From Drosophila pseudoobscura (Eukaryota > Arthropoda > Insecta > Diptera > Drosophilidae): a stretch of 64,000 nt of DNA. This document shows positions 46,580-60,999 of this stretch, piece after piece. Position numbers and translations under genes: made by a program. A model generated the notes under the pieces. It searched no databases and had not been told where the DNA came from. It worked only from the letters and a program-made list of their open reading frames with translations. Every line of letters starts with the position of its first letter. Within the stretch, counting starts at the first letter, position 1. Location of the stretch: NCBI RefSeq assembly GCF_009870125.1, contig NC_046681.1, forward strand, positions 16,877,001 through 16,941,000, in the 5' to 3' direction.

Positions 46580-49500
46580 GCCGGTGCTCTAGCCATAAAT
46601 ATACTTATAACTAACCATTAACTGTTTAACGGTTGTTGGGGCTACAAATTGATTTCAGATTCGAAGCTCATCTGGCATCTGGCATCGGGGGTTGCGGGTT
46701 GCTGGGGGCTGTGATTATAGGCCTCCTCGATAGTTGAGAGATCGTGACCATGTTGATCACGAAATTATATGGATTACTTGTAATCACGCATCACATGTGT
46801 GCAATCATTTCATTATTACCAAATTGATATGATATATTCTTCGGGGACTCTCGCCATTGAATTTCTATTGAGTCATTCAATTATGAATCAATCTATGAGG
46901 AATCCCTTGTCCTCTGAGGCACTCCTCAGAGGTTTTTGGCCCACAGAATTCTTGGGAATTGAGTCTACAAAACCTTAAGTTTAATTAATTACATTTCCTA
47001 TTCGTGTAGAAATTATGACGCCGCAGACACAGCCACAGCCACAAAAACAATTTATCAATTTTTTAATGACAATAAAAGTCTTTTTGTTTTTTTTTTGTTT
47101 GCATTTTGCTTTAAGTTTTATGAAGCGCCAAGGCTTTTTAATTAGTTTTATGCTACAAGCGAGTAAATGAAGCGCAGCATAAATTAAGATTTACGAATGG
47201 GTCGGAGGGGGTACGGGGAGGACGGAGGTCAGGGCCCTCCCTGGGCAGAGAGGAGCCATAAAAAACTGGTTGCCAGAAGATGAGAAATGCAATTGAGCAC
47301 ACAGCACAGTGCCCGCAAATAAGTAATGGACTTGGGTCTGGTATCTCTTTCTTACACGATTTACTCATCGTTTTTAATAAGTTTTCTTTCGAACAAAATA
47401 ATTTTCCGATTGCGTCATGCGATAAAACTGTGTCTATGATTCCGAATTAGCATAGAATTCTTGATGATGGGCTTTGATCATCCGTCCATCCATCCATCCG
47501 TCCATCCTCAAGGTAAGCCTCAAGCGCTTCCTCAAGCTTTATGAACCGACAGGGCCCTCAAGGCCCCCTAACTAAATTGCCCATTTGCCAGCCCCCCGAA
47601 AAAAACCTTTTAAAGCCCATAAATTATATAAATATACTACTACTACTAAAAATGTTCAAGCAAAAGGGGTTAAGACAGGCAATTTTTCGTTCAATCAGTC
47701 AAGCAGTCATTCAGTCTTTCGTTCAATCAGTCAGGCGTTCAGTCGTTCGGTCGTTCGGGCGGCTTGCGGCTATTATTTTCAATAAAACATAAAATAAATA
47801 TGGCAAATTGAAGTGCGGCCCAAACATTAACAGCCGGCGGCAAAGCACAAAAAATACGAAATAAAAACTACAAATTTGGGGTAACCAAAGCTAGAGATAC
47901 CCTAAAATAAAACTATATTTTCCATGGAAAATATATTTAATATTAATTATTCAACCCATTAAAAAAAAAAAAAATCTTAAAAAAAGATAAAACATAATCG
48001 GGGTCAAGTGACACGACTTCAAATAAAAACAAGTAAAATAATTATTATAAATATTATTGCTATAATTATTACCATTTTAGTTCTTTATTTTACATAAAGT
48101 ATTCAATTAAATGAATCACATTCTCAAAAAATTACACAAAATAAAATAAACTCATTTAATTTACAGCTATAAATATTTGGTAGGATTATCTCCCAGGATT
48201 GTCTTCCAAAGAGCGATATATCCTAAGCGATATATCCCATGACAGATACAAATTAAAATTTACTAAAAATACATATAGCACTGAGATTAATAAGGTCCGT
48301 TTGGATTGTCTTCAAAGCCAGAGAAGATTTCTCGTATGACAGGCTAATGCCAGGGAAACTGTATGATCTAGTGATATGTACGCGTGGGTTCCGATTTGTT
48401 TGTGCAAGGCAAATCTTTGGATAGCTTTAGCCGTCTAATTTTGAAACTTCCCAACTTTTTGTCATAGAAATATAATGCATAAAATCTCTATACCGATACT
48501 TTTGCTGATTCCGAATCATAAATATCTATGTATATATTTGCTCAAAATTGCGCCCTTCTCTTTCGCAAACCCATTATGCCCTCTGCTTAAAGGGTATCAG
48601 AAGAAAGAAAAAAACTATCAAAAGAAGAAGCAAACAAAAAACAGCAAATAGCAAACGCAGTGCGCATGCGCAACACGCAATGCCAAAAGAGAAGCCGCAA
48701 TCGAAGCCTCAGTCGCAGTCGCAGTCCGAATCGGAGTTGGACCTGGCCCCTGCCCCTGCACCCCCCGCCCTGCCCTGTCCAAAGTCGGACCAAAGTCGTT
48801 GCTGAGGCGCTGGCCTCAGCCAAAGCCAAGGTTGTTGTTGTTGTTGTTGTTTTTGTTGTTTTTGTAATTGCTTGTCTCTCAAGTACAGCCATCGTCTGTG
48901 AGTAATGTTAGCGCCATAAATAGAGAGAAATACAGAAAGAGACGGCGACAGAGACGACGACGGCGACGGCGACGGCGACAGTGAGGAAGGGATGAGGCGG
49001 AGAACGAAGCGAAGCGAAGACGAAGACGAAGCCTGGAACGAACTTATGTTTAATTGCAAGTTGTAAAAATCTTTTAGGGTGGAGCCTAATCACCAAAGCC
49101 CAAAAAAAACCCAGAGAAATTGAAGGCCAGAGAAAAAAAAGACAAGCATTGGGCAGATGTTTTGTCGAAGCGGAGGCTCTGGGCAGATCTCTGGGGAAGG
49201 GAAGAGGTGAGCAGGGGGACATGCAACACATGTTCTTCACATGTAGGATAATTGTGGAAACCCCAGACCACAGGCAGGTCATGGAAGATCAATTGGCGAG
49301 GAGGCCACTCGTTGCAGTTGGAGTACTTTTCAATTAAAAGAGAAATGTATTTGCACAGCCTTCGAGTTTCAAGGGCCCATCTTTGTGTTGCCACAAAGAA
49401 ATCTCAATAGTTTTCAGCTTTTAATCGCATACTGTTCGTTCCGTTTCGTAGGGAAATCAGCCCCAACATATGGTTGGAGGCCAGAGCCGAATCTCTTCCG

Positions 49501-51200
49501 CTTGAACTATGGGGGAAGGGATTCTTATCTTACAGGCGGCTGCTGCTGCTGGATGCCACTGTGGCTGCCGCTGCTTCTGTGGAAGCTCTCCATTTCCATT
49601 GGGGAAATGGTCAAACAATGGCAGCTGATAAAAGGCTAGCAAAAAATGCCCGGCCCGGCCCGGGCACTCGTCTGTGAAATGAAAGTAGCCCGAGACACAG
49701 GAAAGCCGAAACCCATCCCCCCCTCAGACCAGCAGATCTGCAGACCAGTTGCCATAGGGATTCTGTGAGTATCTCTGTGACCATTGGGGGATGTGTGTGT
49801 GACAAGCGCATCCAAAATGCTTTTCTATTTAGAAAATTGTAACTCTTACAATTACGTTTCCTGTTGGCGGCTGCTGGCCTTTTGTTCTTTTGAATTTATG
49901 GCAACAACTTAATTGTTTTTATTGCACTTGTGTAATTCCAAACGAGACGACAAGGTAATCGCAGACCCCAAGAGGAAGCTGCAGTGTAAAGAAAATCAGA
50001 GTTAAAGTTCTTCTTTCAATTGGCGCGAAGACTGATGCGTTTCGCTGGTACCCTGTAAGCGAGGGGTTTGAGAATCTCCCATAGCCATAGTGCTTCTTTT
50101 CCCCACTCGAGAGGGGGAGGAGAAGGAGCGGAGCGGATTGGAGTGGAGTGGAGTCTTGGCCTTGGCGGCTCCTTGAGCCCCGGCGTGCGATGCGAGACGC
50201 GGATTAGATGACAGATTAGTTAAATGCGCATGAAATGAGGAGCCGTTCGCCGCGGCAGTGTCTGTGTTTTTTGTGGCCTGCCTCCTACTTGGCCTCATGA
50301 CCATATGGAGCCGCCGCAACAGCAGCTGCAGCTGGTCCTCCTCCTCCTCCGCCTCCGCCTCCTCCTCCTTCCAGAGGCAGGCAGGCGTTGCCATAATGTC
50401 TTCATCTTCATAATCAGGCGTCCGTTCGGTGGTTTGAACACGCGAAAATTGCCTCAGCTATTAATAGGCGTTGTAATTGGGAGTTGCATGCACAGGTGAT
50501 TAGCTAAATGCCCCGCCGAAGTGGCAGATACTTTCCAGTCGGGGCTTCCCACAGGAACATTTCAGCCATGACTTTGGGCTTTCTTTCGGGGCTTCTGGCT
50601 GCCGGCTCCTGGCTTGTTTTATTCAAATTTCCTTCCGCGATGACACTCTCTGGCATTAATGGGACTCCGCCGCTCTCTTTAGGGCCATAAAAGTTTCAGT
50701 TCATAAACGGAATCATCTTTATACTCTTTCCTCTTAATGGATCTTCAGAGGGGCTCTACAGCTCTTCGGGGGCCTAAATGCTGGGGGGGTTTTCGGCTGA
50801 CCTTTGGCTGCCCTTGCAATCATTTCCCCTGCCACTCTAACGACTTCTAGGCCTGATATTTATTATAATGGGACAACCGATTATTGGTCAAACGTTCAGG
50901 CCACGCACAACATTCACACCCACACCCCCCCGCCCCCCTTCTGAATGAAAGAAGGAATTTCCTAATGGACTTCCTGGTTTGCAAACCGCAGAGAACCGAA
51001 ACGAAACCCAATCCCAGATATCTTTTGGAATTTCCCTGCAACAAACAACAATTTTCTCAGCTCGATTTGTGGCACGTTGCGTTGGCTAGAAAAGTGGCAA
51101 TTGAATTGTTTTATTCGGATTACTCTTTGTGGGATCTTCTTCGGAGAGGGTCGAGGGGGCGCCGCACACGCATGGCCTCCTCGGTGCTCAGGAGATACCC

Positions 51201-51231
51201 GATCCGATCCGATCTGATCTGATCTGATCTG
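51201..51231. repeat. GATCC/GATCT pentamer repeat
   Basis: Two GATCC then four GATCT units in a row. Confidence 0.9.
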
Positions 51232-53768
51232 TTGCGGAGGTTGAACCACCAATTATCGTATGCTCCACAGATCACCGCCGGGGACTCCACATTCAGACAC
51301 AGAATCAACTGCTCGGCAGGTTGTTCCGCCAGCCAATGGATGGACACAGTATCTGGGTATCTTTTAATGCGATTTGCGTTCATTTCATTGCCTTCGGAAT
51401 GATCATCACAACTTTGTGCACAATTCCCAAACAAACAGCCACGAAGGTCGTTCGCCCGTTTGTTTGTCTGGCGAATGGCTGGCTGCCCTTCCACTTCATT
51501 GAGTTGCCAGCCAAAATGTTATCTATGGGTGGCTTTGTTGCAATAGGAATCCTTCTGGCTGATGGGATTAATACCCCAACAAATACACCCGACAATACGC
51601 GTACAATGGCAGGGCAGACCAAAAAACCAAAAGCCAAATCCGCAACAAAATAAAACAAGACGAAAAAGTGAAGTTAAGGCGAGTGTCGAAGCAAAAGGTA
51701 CCCTGGAAAGGACATTTACGAGGAATATACAAATTTTTCCCAGGAAAAACGTAAGAGAAAAACCCTTTTTTTGCTGCAATAAGAAAGATGTATCCTTGAA
51801 ATCTATGAAATATTTGCATTCCCTTTTTTTTTTGATACCCAATACCCTTGTTAGGGTCTTTGCAACAAAAGTAATACCCAAAAAAAAAAAAAACACATAA
51901 AAATGTTACACTTTGCTTGCACTCCCCTCTCCACCTGCCTGCCCCAGCAGCGAAGGCAAGGACCCCCAAAATAGGAACCTCCCACCCAGCCCCCGCAAAA
52001 TGTTGTACAAATATGGGTACAAGCCATTGGAATACTTGAATGCGAAGTGTTTTCTGTGTGTTTTTGGGTTTTTGTTTGGTTTTGTATGGGTTTTTTATGG
52101 ATGTGTATTGATAGAATGCAGCATTTGGTTTGGGGGAATATAACACAGAGTTGTTGTTTCTTTTTACAACTATTGGGGGTGGGGTGGGGCAGTGCAAAGT
52201 TCCAGCCATAGACATTTTAGGGCTTTAGCATTTAAGGAGCTCAAAAGGCACTTCTACCTAAATTTACTGTACTAAAACCTCTGTCATTCCCTCGTATTGC
52301 CTGACAAATACTCGTATACCGACAAGTACTTGCATCACATTTCCCCTCAAGTTATTTTCAAACAATTCCCGCCTAGAATACCAATCAATTTAGTTCCATT
52401 TATGAAAGTTGGAGGCTCCTAGAACTTTGTTTTAGAAAAACTTTGAGTATTATTGAAGACAAATAAACTGGTTTTTAGTTGGCCATAAATATGCATACCA
52501 ATAATATTCTTTGGCAAAAAGCAGACAACTTTCTCAGTTACATTTTCCATGATATTCGGCCCGCACGGCTTTTCATCAGTTCCTCACGAAAGTCTGGAAC
52601 CGACAAGTGATATTAAATGTTGCCATTAAAGGCAGCCTCGGCCGCGGTGCACCTTCCGGGGGAGGGGGGGAGGGGCAAATCGGGGGGACAGCGAAAATGT
52701 GGAGCGCATTTTGCACGTGCGGCTGACTGCTGCCTTTCGCCGTTTGGCTTCACCTTCAGTGTATGGCTTGATAAATAAATAAATGTGCGAGAGTGCCACT
52801 GCCACTGCCACTGTGTCGCTGTTTGGTTGGTTGTTGACTTTTAGCGCTGACTGTTGCTGTTCCTGTTCCTGGAGCTCTGTATTTTGTTGCCTGTTTGTGT
52901 CTTCGATTGTTGCTGCCTCTCCCTGTTGCCTACTTGAAGGCGCTGGTGTCCATGTTCTGGTTGATGCTGCTCCTGGCTTCTCCTCCTCTTGGGCTGTCCC
53001 TTCATCGGGTTTCATCCTTTCCATTCTCATGGCTGTTAATTCCGCTTCTGGATGCCTCCTTCTGCCGCTCTGCTTGTCATCAGCATTGTTGTGGAAACGC
53101 ACTTACTTTATACGAGTATGCCTCATATTATATTCATGTTGCGTGTGCCGCAGCCAACAGAGAGAGAGAGAGAGAGAGCAAAGAAAATTGTTTTTAAGTT
53201 TTCCATGGAGGTACGACAGGTACGGCAGGGATAAGGCTTTACGGAATGCCTTAACCAGCAAAATATTGAAGAGAATTAGGGCACATTGCAAGCAGAAAGT
53301 CATCTCTTTTCAGTATTTAATAGAAGCATGATTTTACTCTTCTTCAAGAAGGAAGGAAGGAAGGAACCCTTTGGGCAGTAATTGATCTAGGACTGCTGGG
53401 ACAGAACCACTTGATCAGAAAGTGTTTGAAGAATGGTTATAGTCTTCTCTTTAGAGCAGCAAAAGATTGATTCCTCTAGCTGTAAGGAATCCTTTGTGGG
53501 CGAAGAATGGTTGTATGCGGATCCCTTGATTGAAAGGTTACAAGCCCTGCTAAGAAGCAGCAAGACAAGGACACCTTTGTCTACTGCGCTTCTTCGGAAG
53601 CAAAAGAACTCTCGAAGTGTGCTTTTCCCATTGAATGGCCTGCTAATTAGTAGCCCTGCCGCCCCATCCACGACGGAGTGAAGAGTGGAGTGCTAATCAT
53701 GTAAGTCAACAGTTGAATGGGGAAATTTCATTAGGGTAACAGACATTGTAAGTATCTCAAGTGTCCCG

Positions 53769-53801
53769 CACACACACACACACACACGCACACACACACA
53801 C
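53769..53801. repeat. CA microsatellite
   Basis: (CA)n with one CG interruption. Confidence 0.9.
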
Positions 53802-54191
53802 TCTCCACTCTTATCGATTGCGTCATTTGCAACACTCCAGTCCACGCGGGACTCTATGCCACGCCACGGCTTTCTAGCTCTCGCGCGGACCAATCAATTA
53901 ATGGGCCAAATCACATAATGCATGTAAACGATAATGAAAATGACATTAGTCCGGGGCTCGGGCCCGGGCCCGGGCCCACACGCAAAAAACCGTTGAAACA
54001 ACAGCGTGAACGAGGACCCACAGATGCAGATACATTCCGCATTTCCCTCAGACAAAAACAAACACAAAAAAAAGAGGAAGAAAAACGAAACGGAAAACAG
54101 AACGAAACGGAACGGAACGAAGCGAACGGGGAATGGGGAACGGCGAACGAGGGAACGTAATTAATGAAATTAAGCTGACAAACTGCGAGCG

Positions 54192-54335
54192 TGCTTTGTA
54201 TCTGTATCTGTATCTGTAGCCTGCAGCCGAGGGAAGGGTGCTTTGTATTGGTATCTGTATCTGTATCTGTAGCCTGCTAGCCTGCTTTTGTATTGGTATC
54301 TGTATCTGAATGAATGAATGAAAGAATGAATGAAC
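54192..54335. repeat. TATCTG hexamer array with a higher-order repeat
   Basis: The block GCTTTGTATCTGTATCTG...TAGCCTGC occurs about three times with internal hexamer expansion, then runs into a GAAT tetramer repeat (54307-54335). Confidence 0.85.
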
Positions 54336-54648
54336 GTGTGGGTGGGTGGGGGTGGTGGGTGGTTGGGTGCCTCGGTGTGTGGTAGGATTATTGGGAGGGC
54401 CTCTCTTCCAACGCATTTCGCGTTCAATTTTCCGGCATAGTTCTCCCCTCCCCCCCAGCGGGGGCTCTCCTCGCATGATAATCGATTCAAATCGCACCCC
54501 TAACCCCCCCCAAAGGGGGCGTGTTATATCGCCCCGATTTGGCGGAGTTTCTGCCTTTGGCAGGTCGATTGCAGGGGGAGGTCTCCGCGGTTTGGGGGGG
54601 GCTGTCTGTCACTCACATTATGCGCATTAATGTCACGCATTTGCATTT

Positions 54649-54668
54649 CCCCCCCCCCCCCCCCCCCC
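54649..54668. repeat. C20 homopolymer tract
   Basis: Twenty C in a row. It lies close to other C-rich words (54448, 54506). Confidence 0.9.
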
Positions 54669-55067
54669 ACCCCCTCACGCTTCACGCGAATATTCCTGCC
54701 CACAAAATACGTGGAAAATAGCCTGCCAGCAATTAAATTGATGATTCCATGGTCGGGGAATCGCACGACAATGGGTGCATATTAGTCGATGCTGGGGGGA
54801 TAAATGTAATCGCCTGTAATTGGTTACTCTTTTCAATGGATGCTGCACACGGTGGGGCACCAGGGGGGGAACCAGGGGGGCACCAGGGGAGCAGCAGAAA
54901 TAGTAAGTAGTAGTAAATTAGTAAGTAAATTAAGGTCTTTTGTTCGGGTTTAAGCAGGCGGAACTTTTGCCGCAGATTCAGTTTTAAATGGGGCTTTATA
55001 TGTGCTTTATTGCATCCATCCACATCAGCTTTTGTTGGCAGTTCTATGGGCTATAATTTCCGATGCA

Positions 55068-55310
55068 TTTGCAAGTAAAAACTATTTTATTTTTAATGCA
55101 CTTGTCACAAAAAAAAAGACTTGATGCGCTTAAAAAAAAAAAATTATTCCATTTCCTTTATTTAACTATTTTTTATTCATGCCTAGTGCCACGAGTAAAA
55201 ATGATTTAATTTTCAATGCAATAGTCACTAAAGAATTATCCCTATAAAGTCTTGAAGCGCTTATCTTTAACTTTATAAAAATTATTGTATTTACAATTTT
55301 TACCTAATTT
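55068..55310. repeat. Decayed two-copy tandem duplication, 120-bp period
   Basis: AGTAAAAACTATTTTATTTT...AATGCACTTGTCAC...GACTTGATGCGCTT (from 55074) recurs as AGTAAAAATGATTTAATTTT...AATGCAATAGTCAC...GTCTTGAAGCGCTT (from 55194). Confidence 0.7.
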
Positions 55311-56724
55311 TTAATTGTATTTTATTTTGAGCTTTTCCTTGGACTTTTATGCCGGGTTTTTTGAATATTTATGCTCATTTTGTATCCATTATATCAGCCA
55401 TATTTTAGAGTTTTATCTATGCTCTCTATCGCTTGCCTGTATCCCACCCCCGGGTCCCCTCTTTTGGGTGTTGCGCCAAATTTATTGGGTTTCGGCCTTC
55501 TATATTTCCACTTGTTTTTTTTCTCATTTTGTATTTTTGGTCGCGTGTTACGCGGCAAAGAAGAAGGAGGAATAAAAAATGTTATATATGGGGCTCTGTC
55601 TGGCCTGAAAACCGGTGGGGGTGGGGGTGGTTGGTGGGGGTGGGGTATGGGGCAGAGACACTCCCGACCGCAGAGACCGCCTCATAAGCATGCCCCTCAC
55701 GGCGTGGCGTGTTTGTTTGCCTTTCGCTTTTGTCGCTTTGTTCGTCGTTCGTTGCGTCTTATGCTTCGCTCCCCCCCTCTTCGGGGCAGGGGCAGGCACA
55801 CACTCGCTCTTTTTTTTTGCGGGCCGCTGCTTCATTAGTGCCAATGCACTCCTCAGGCGGCGCCGCCGAATTGTGTTAGGCGTCTATGAGGTCAAAACCA
55901 ATCGATTTTCCTTTTTTCTTCTGCTTTATTTTTTCATTTTCATTTCACTCGTTGGACATTTGCCTGGGCTTTCACGTGCTGCCACTGAAACACTCTCCCT
56001 CTCTCTCCCTCGCCACACGTGGCGTATGAGCAATGTGCCTCAAGTTCTTTTCGGCTCTGATGATATAACCATATTTGTAGCACAGGGGAAGACCTGACAA
56101 ATAGTTGAAATTAAACTAAAATAAATTGCACGGATCCTGCCTGGAGGAGTAGCGTCCCTGGGGGCGTGCCCCGTAATACATACGAAAAAAGTTATAATCC
56201 CAAAAGTGGAATGGAGTGGAGGAGGAGCATTGCCCAAAAGTTAAGCTTCGTCTCCATGGACCTCCGCCCACACTCGGCGCCCAAACATGGCTCCTGTGCA
56301 GCAGGACTCATCCCACAAACATCTCACGCATCCCCCCCCCTCTCCCCCTCCTCCTACTCCCCTGGCAGCTGTTAATTTATGCAAAGCGAAACCCAACGAA
56401 AAATCCATCAAAATTCCTGTCCAGTCCTAGGTCCTAGGTCGTAGGTCGTAGGTCCTAAACAAACAACAAAAATTGAGTTAATCCATGGACAAAGTTCTTT
56501 GTTTGAAAAACACACAGGCCCTATAAAGATGGGAAGTCACTTCTTGATTTGATATTTCCGTGACCATTGTCATTATATTCGCCTGTTTTTTTTTTGTTTT
56601 GTTGGTGGTCACAATAATTGTGCGCTAGATAATTATCCCAATAAAAAAAGCAAACTAAAACCAGATATGGGCATGATATATTGTATAGCGCGGAGGGCCA
56701 TGCGAAACCCATTTATATGAAATT

Positions 56725-56750
56725 TGTGTGTGTGTGTGTGTGTGTGTGTG
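56725..56750. repeat. GT microsatellite
   Basis: (TG)13 uninterrupted. Confidence 0.95.
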
Positions 56751-57407
56751 AGACATTCAAAGTGCAGGGAAATCAATACGTGCTTTCCTTTCTTTTTTTC
56801 TGACATTTATATTTTATATACAAAAAAAAACCCTCAACTACTTGATTGCTGTGTCGTAATGACAATTATATCTATTTTCGAGCTAAGTATTTTTGTGGCC
56901 TTTCGTTGACCCATTTTGTTGTCTTGTATTCTCGCATTTAAATAGTTTTCTGTCCTTCTGTTTTATTCATGATTCCTTTGATTCCTCGATTCCTGGCACC
57001 TGAGACATGGTCTTGTTATTCATTCAGACAGGGGAATATATGACAGTACTCGTATCTTGATTTATTTGGGGTGGATTGAAGGATTGTTATACCATGGGAG
57101 AAGCTCCTTAGGGGGCTGCATTTCCAATTAAAGGGATACGCGGCATTCATTTCTGATCATTTTCAAATATGAGGTTTTCCACAGGGTTTCATCATCTTAA
57201 AATCACCAAAATCGGATGTTTATATCGTCCATATAAGAAGAAACACTCATAAGACGTATACATTTGTGAGAGAATAGCCATCAAAAGATTATCCAAGTAC
57301 CCGTTTCCTGTTTATTTCCAGGGTATTCCCTTATTACAAAACACTGAAACGCTTGTGCTTGTGTTTCCATCTTGCCGCAACATTCCTTGGCCTTTAATTA
57401 ACATCTA

Positions 57408-57460
57408 CTTGTGCCTGTGTGTGTGCCTGTGTGTGTGCCTGTGTGTGTGTCTTTGTGTGC
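57408..57460. repeat. GTGCCTGTGTGT minisatellite
   Basis: Three near-perfect 12-bp units plus GT-rich ends. Confidence 0.85.
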
Positions 57461-58003
57461 GTGGTGTGGCACGCATTGTAATTAAGGCCTTGTGGTTGCA
57501 TTTAGATACATTATTGGTTTATCTCTTGAGCTGGAAATGGATTTTGGTTGCTTCTCGAGCTCCATTTCCAAATTAATCCCCCATGATATCATAAAACAGT
57601 CCCTCTGTCCTCTGTCCTCAATTTTAATATTAAATACCTGCGAAAGACATCAGCAAAATTTAATTGCCCGCCGCTGAGCAAAAGATTGATGTTCGCTAAT
57701 TAAGAATTCAAGACAAACCGACAAATTCAAGCCACATTCTGACCGGTTGTTTAATCGCTGGTCTCTGAGAGGTGTCTTCTGAGTGTCTGCTATTTTGAGC
57801 TGGCTATTGGCCTGTCTAATGAGCTGAGGAGCGTTGGCCAACAAGTGCCGTTACCAGGGCAGAGATGGAGCATTTTTATGGGGATCATCCACTCTATCTC
57901 TCTGTATCTCTGGGGATGGGCGTTCTGTACCAGCTATAATTCATTTGAGTGTCATTTCCGCTGTCCAGCGAAAATGTTCTAATACAAATTCAATATTTTA
58001 TGG

Positions 58004-58010
<7 letters not shown>

Positions 58011-58035
<25 letters not shown>
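58011..58035. repeat. GT microsatellite
   Basis: (GT)12 uninterrupted. Confidence 0.95.
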
Positions 58036-58429
58036 GGCTTGCTGTTTGCTGTTTGCTATGCCATTCATTCGTTCATTCATCATTCAGTTACGTGTTGGCT
58101 AATGTGACAGTTTGGAGAATGTTGCCCTTTGTGTACGCTCAACCATTTGGACCCATTAACGTGGCCAAGTATCATCATTAAATGCACATAAAACTCTTGT
58201 CTGTCGGCTATCTATGGGGTTTCTCGTCGTTCGGGTCTCCCTCTCTTTTATTTATTATATTTATTAATGTGCAATTATGGATAATTATGTGTGTTCAACC
58301 ATTGAAAAGCAGTGCTGCCCCAAGTCTCAACGAAAAATATTGATTTTATGGTCAACAATTATTGGATGTACCCTAGGCAGAGGGTATAATGATGCTTAGG
58401 AGATTTTTGTACCTAAAATAATAAATATT

Positions 58430-58770
58430 ATAAAATTACCATAAAATACAGATTATAAAAAACCTAAAAAGCTGGAATACAAATAATCTTAAAATAAAAT
58501 GCATAAATATTAAAAAAAAAAATATTAATATATAAAGATTAATATAATAATAAATTAATAATGAATATAATAATAAATAATTAAAATAAAAATGAATATA
58601 ATAATAAACACATAAAATACAAATTAATATAACAATAAATAAATAAAATACAAATTAATATAATAATAAATAAATAACAAACATAAAAATATAAGATTAT
58701 AAACTATGAATTATATTAAATAATATAATTATAATAATAATATAATTAAACTATTATATTCAATGAAAGT
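58430..58770. repeat. Extreme A/T low-complexity region
   Basis: Built mainly of AATAAT, TAAATAAA and ACAAATTAATATAA words with a loose repeat of about 35 bp (for example near 58619 and 58651). Possibly matrix-attachment-like DNA or a decayed repeat. Confidence 0.6.
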
Positions 58771-59464
58771 TCTATGGAATTTTCTTCCTCCAAATAAGAT
58801 GCCCTGCATTTCTACCCCTCCTTAAGTTTTCTTAGAAGACATGAATTGAAAACAAAACTTTATCGCTTTTAAGGAAAAGTAGCTCTACCTTGGAAATAAT
58901 TAATCTACAAGTGTATTAAAACCACCGGCTTTCCTCATTGGTTCCTCATTTTATTGGTTCATTACTTAATTGGTTAGCAGGCTGTTAACTCCCTGATAGG
59001 AGGTTGTAGATGTCATATTTCAAATAAAAAGTACGTCTTTCTTTATTGCCAAATGAATCTTAAAGATATTTTAAGGGGACGCTTGCCGCTTCGAAGATTT
59101 TCCAATGCTTGGAAATTTGCATTCACTTGGCTGCAACCATTATTTATCCATTCCATTCCCGATCCTCGGGCCAGCCTGGGGGGGACCTCGCATTAACCCC
59201 ACCACCAGCTGGAGACCAGTGAAGATTTAGCCAATCACTTCATAAAACACAAGCAAACAGCGCGTTTTCATAAACGATTCCTCTCCGGAGAGAATCAGCA
59301 AAGGGGGAGAATACGAAAAACGAAGAAATAATAAGACATTCCACGATGCCTCCCATCTTCCATCCCATCCACAGCGCAATCTAATTAGACATAATAAGGC
59401 AAACACAGCCAAAACCGAAACCGAAAGATACAAAACGGGTAACAGCTGAGGGCAACGCTTTTTT

Positions 59465-59489
59465 CCCCTCCCCTCCCCTCCCCTCCCCT
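59465..59489. repeat. CCCCT pentamer repeat
   Basis: Five CCCCT units. Confidence 0.9.
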
Positions 59490-60174
59490 ACCCCCCAATT
59501 TTTTGACCAAAGACTTGTTTCGTTTTGCTCCACTGTTGCCAGGCGGGAGGAACCCCAAGCCTCCATGCCTCTCTCCCTCTCTCTCCGTCTCTCTTTCTCT
59601 CCCTCTACGGCCGATCGTCCGAGTGCGCAGAGTTTTTCCGGCCCTGTGCTTCGCTCTGTGCTATTAAAATATATTACAGCAGCAATTTCACTCGACTTTA
59701 TTTTTGCGCCAGGCTCTAGCTGCGGCTCCCATCTCCATCTCCATCTTCGAGCCATCGTCCAGGCCTTTGCCTTGCACTCGTCGCTGGTCTTTTCTTTGGT
59801 CTCTTCGGGGTCTCTGGTCCCTGGTCTCTGGTCTGTGGTCTCCCCGGTCTGGTCGGTTGGTGTATATAACTTAATTTTTATGGTCATGCAAGTCAATTGC
59901 AGTTTGGCATTTCTTCGATGAATTTTTGCTGCACCATCCGCCATCCGCCATCCACCATCCACCATCATCATAGTCGTCCTCCCCCTCTTGGGGTCTCCCC
60001 TCATCGTCTGTTTTGCCGTTTGGCGCTGCTTTTGGGTTAGGAGGAGCGTAAAAAGTCGTAACACAAGACGCAGCACAAATGGCAAATGACTTTTTACAGA
60101 GCAAAAGGCATCCGGAACAGCCAGAAGTCTCGCACTTTTGCGGAGGTTTTTTTTATAGATTTTTTTATAGGGTT

Positions 60175-60400
60175 TTATGTAGAACAGAAGGCAGTGGGCG
60201 TTCGTAATGTTCTGAATCTATGTCCGCATTGGTTCTTAAAATACATTTTGGTCTAGACAACGATTGCTAGAGATGTTGGAGATATAAAACAGAAGGCGGA
60301 GGGCGTTTGCAATGGTCGAAAAGACCATACTAGATCCGCATTGAATGTGCTCTTAAGATGGAGCATGTTAGAGGAAATTCTGAGGGAGATCTTGGTCCGC
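60175..60400. repeat. Decayed two-copy tandem duplication, 105-bp period
   Basis: AACAGAAGGCAGTGGGCGTT...TCCGCATTGGTTCTTAA (from 60183) recurs as AACAGAAGGCGGAGGGCGTT...TCCGCATTGAATGTGCTCTTAA (from 60288). Confidence 0.75.
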
Positions 60401-60999
60401 GTTTCTTAGGTTCTTACAACTTTAGGGAGCCATCGAGGGCGACTCAAAATATTCCCATCTACCATTGAAATCTAAGTCCGCATACCCGCCCCAAAAAAGG
60501 ACAAATGAACCATATCTGAACAATTTATCACACAACTAATTTCATCTTTGAGTGATTTCCAGCCATCCATCCCACACTTCGTTTCAGAATTTATTGTGTG
60601 GCCAAAGAGAGCGCCGCGAAACGTGTGTCGCGCACTTGAGGTTTGCCTCCTTTTGTGCTGGCAATATTTTTGGGGGCACACACAACTTCAAATTGAAAAC
60701 TCATAAAAATTCTCACGTTTTGCTCCAAATTTGTACGTTAGACTGATTTCTTGAGCGGAAATTTTGCATAATCACCAGAGCAGCCACAGCCACCACAGCA
60801 GCAACAACAACAAGTCACACAAGCCAAGCTGAAGAAAAGAAAAAAAATCATAAACCAGAACGAGGTATAGATTTTTGGGGGTTAACGAAGATGGAGATAC
60901 ACTTGGAGATCTATTGCTTGTGGGGATTCTATATGGGAAACGGGAGCAAAGATATACTCGTAGATACTCTTTTAGATATATCCTTTTTTTTAAATCATA

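Noticed and set aside
52626..53331. Long frames on both strands (158 and 182 codons)
   Set aside because: They overlap each other, and rest on CTG/CAG- and GCCACT-rich simple sequence. No family resemblance.
59381..60085. 234-codon minus-strand open frame
   Set aside because: It is driven by simple repeats (GGTCTCTGG, CCATCC and CCCCT units) and has runs such as RRWRWRWE. Not gene-like.
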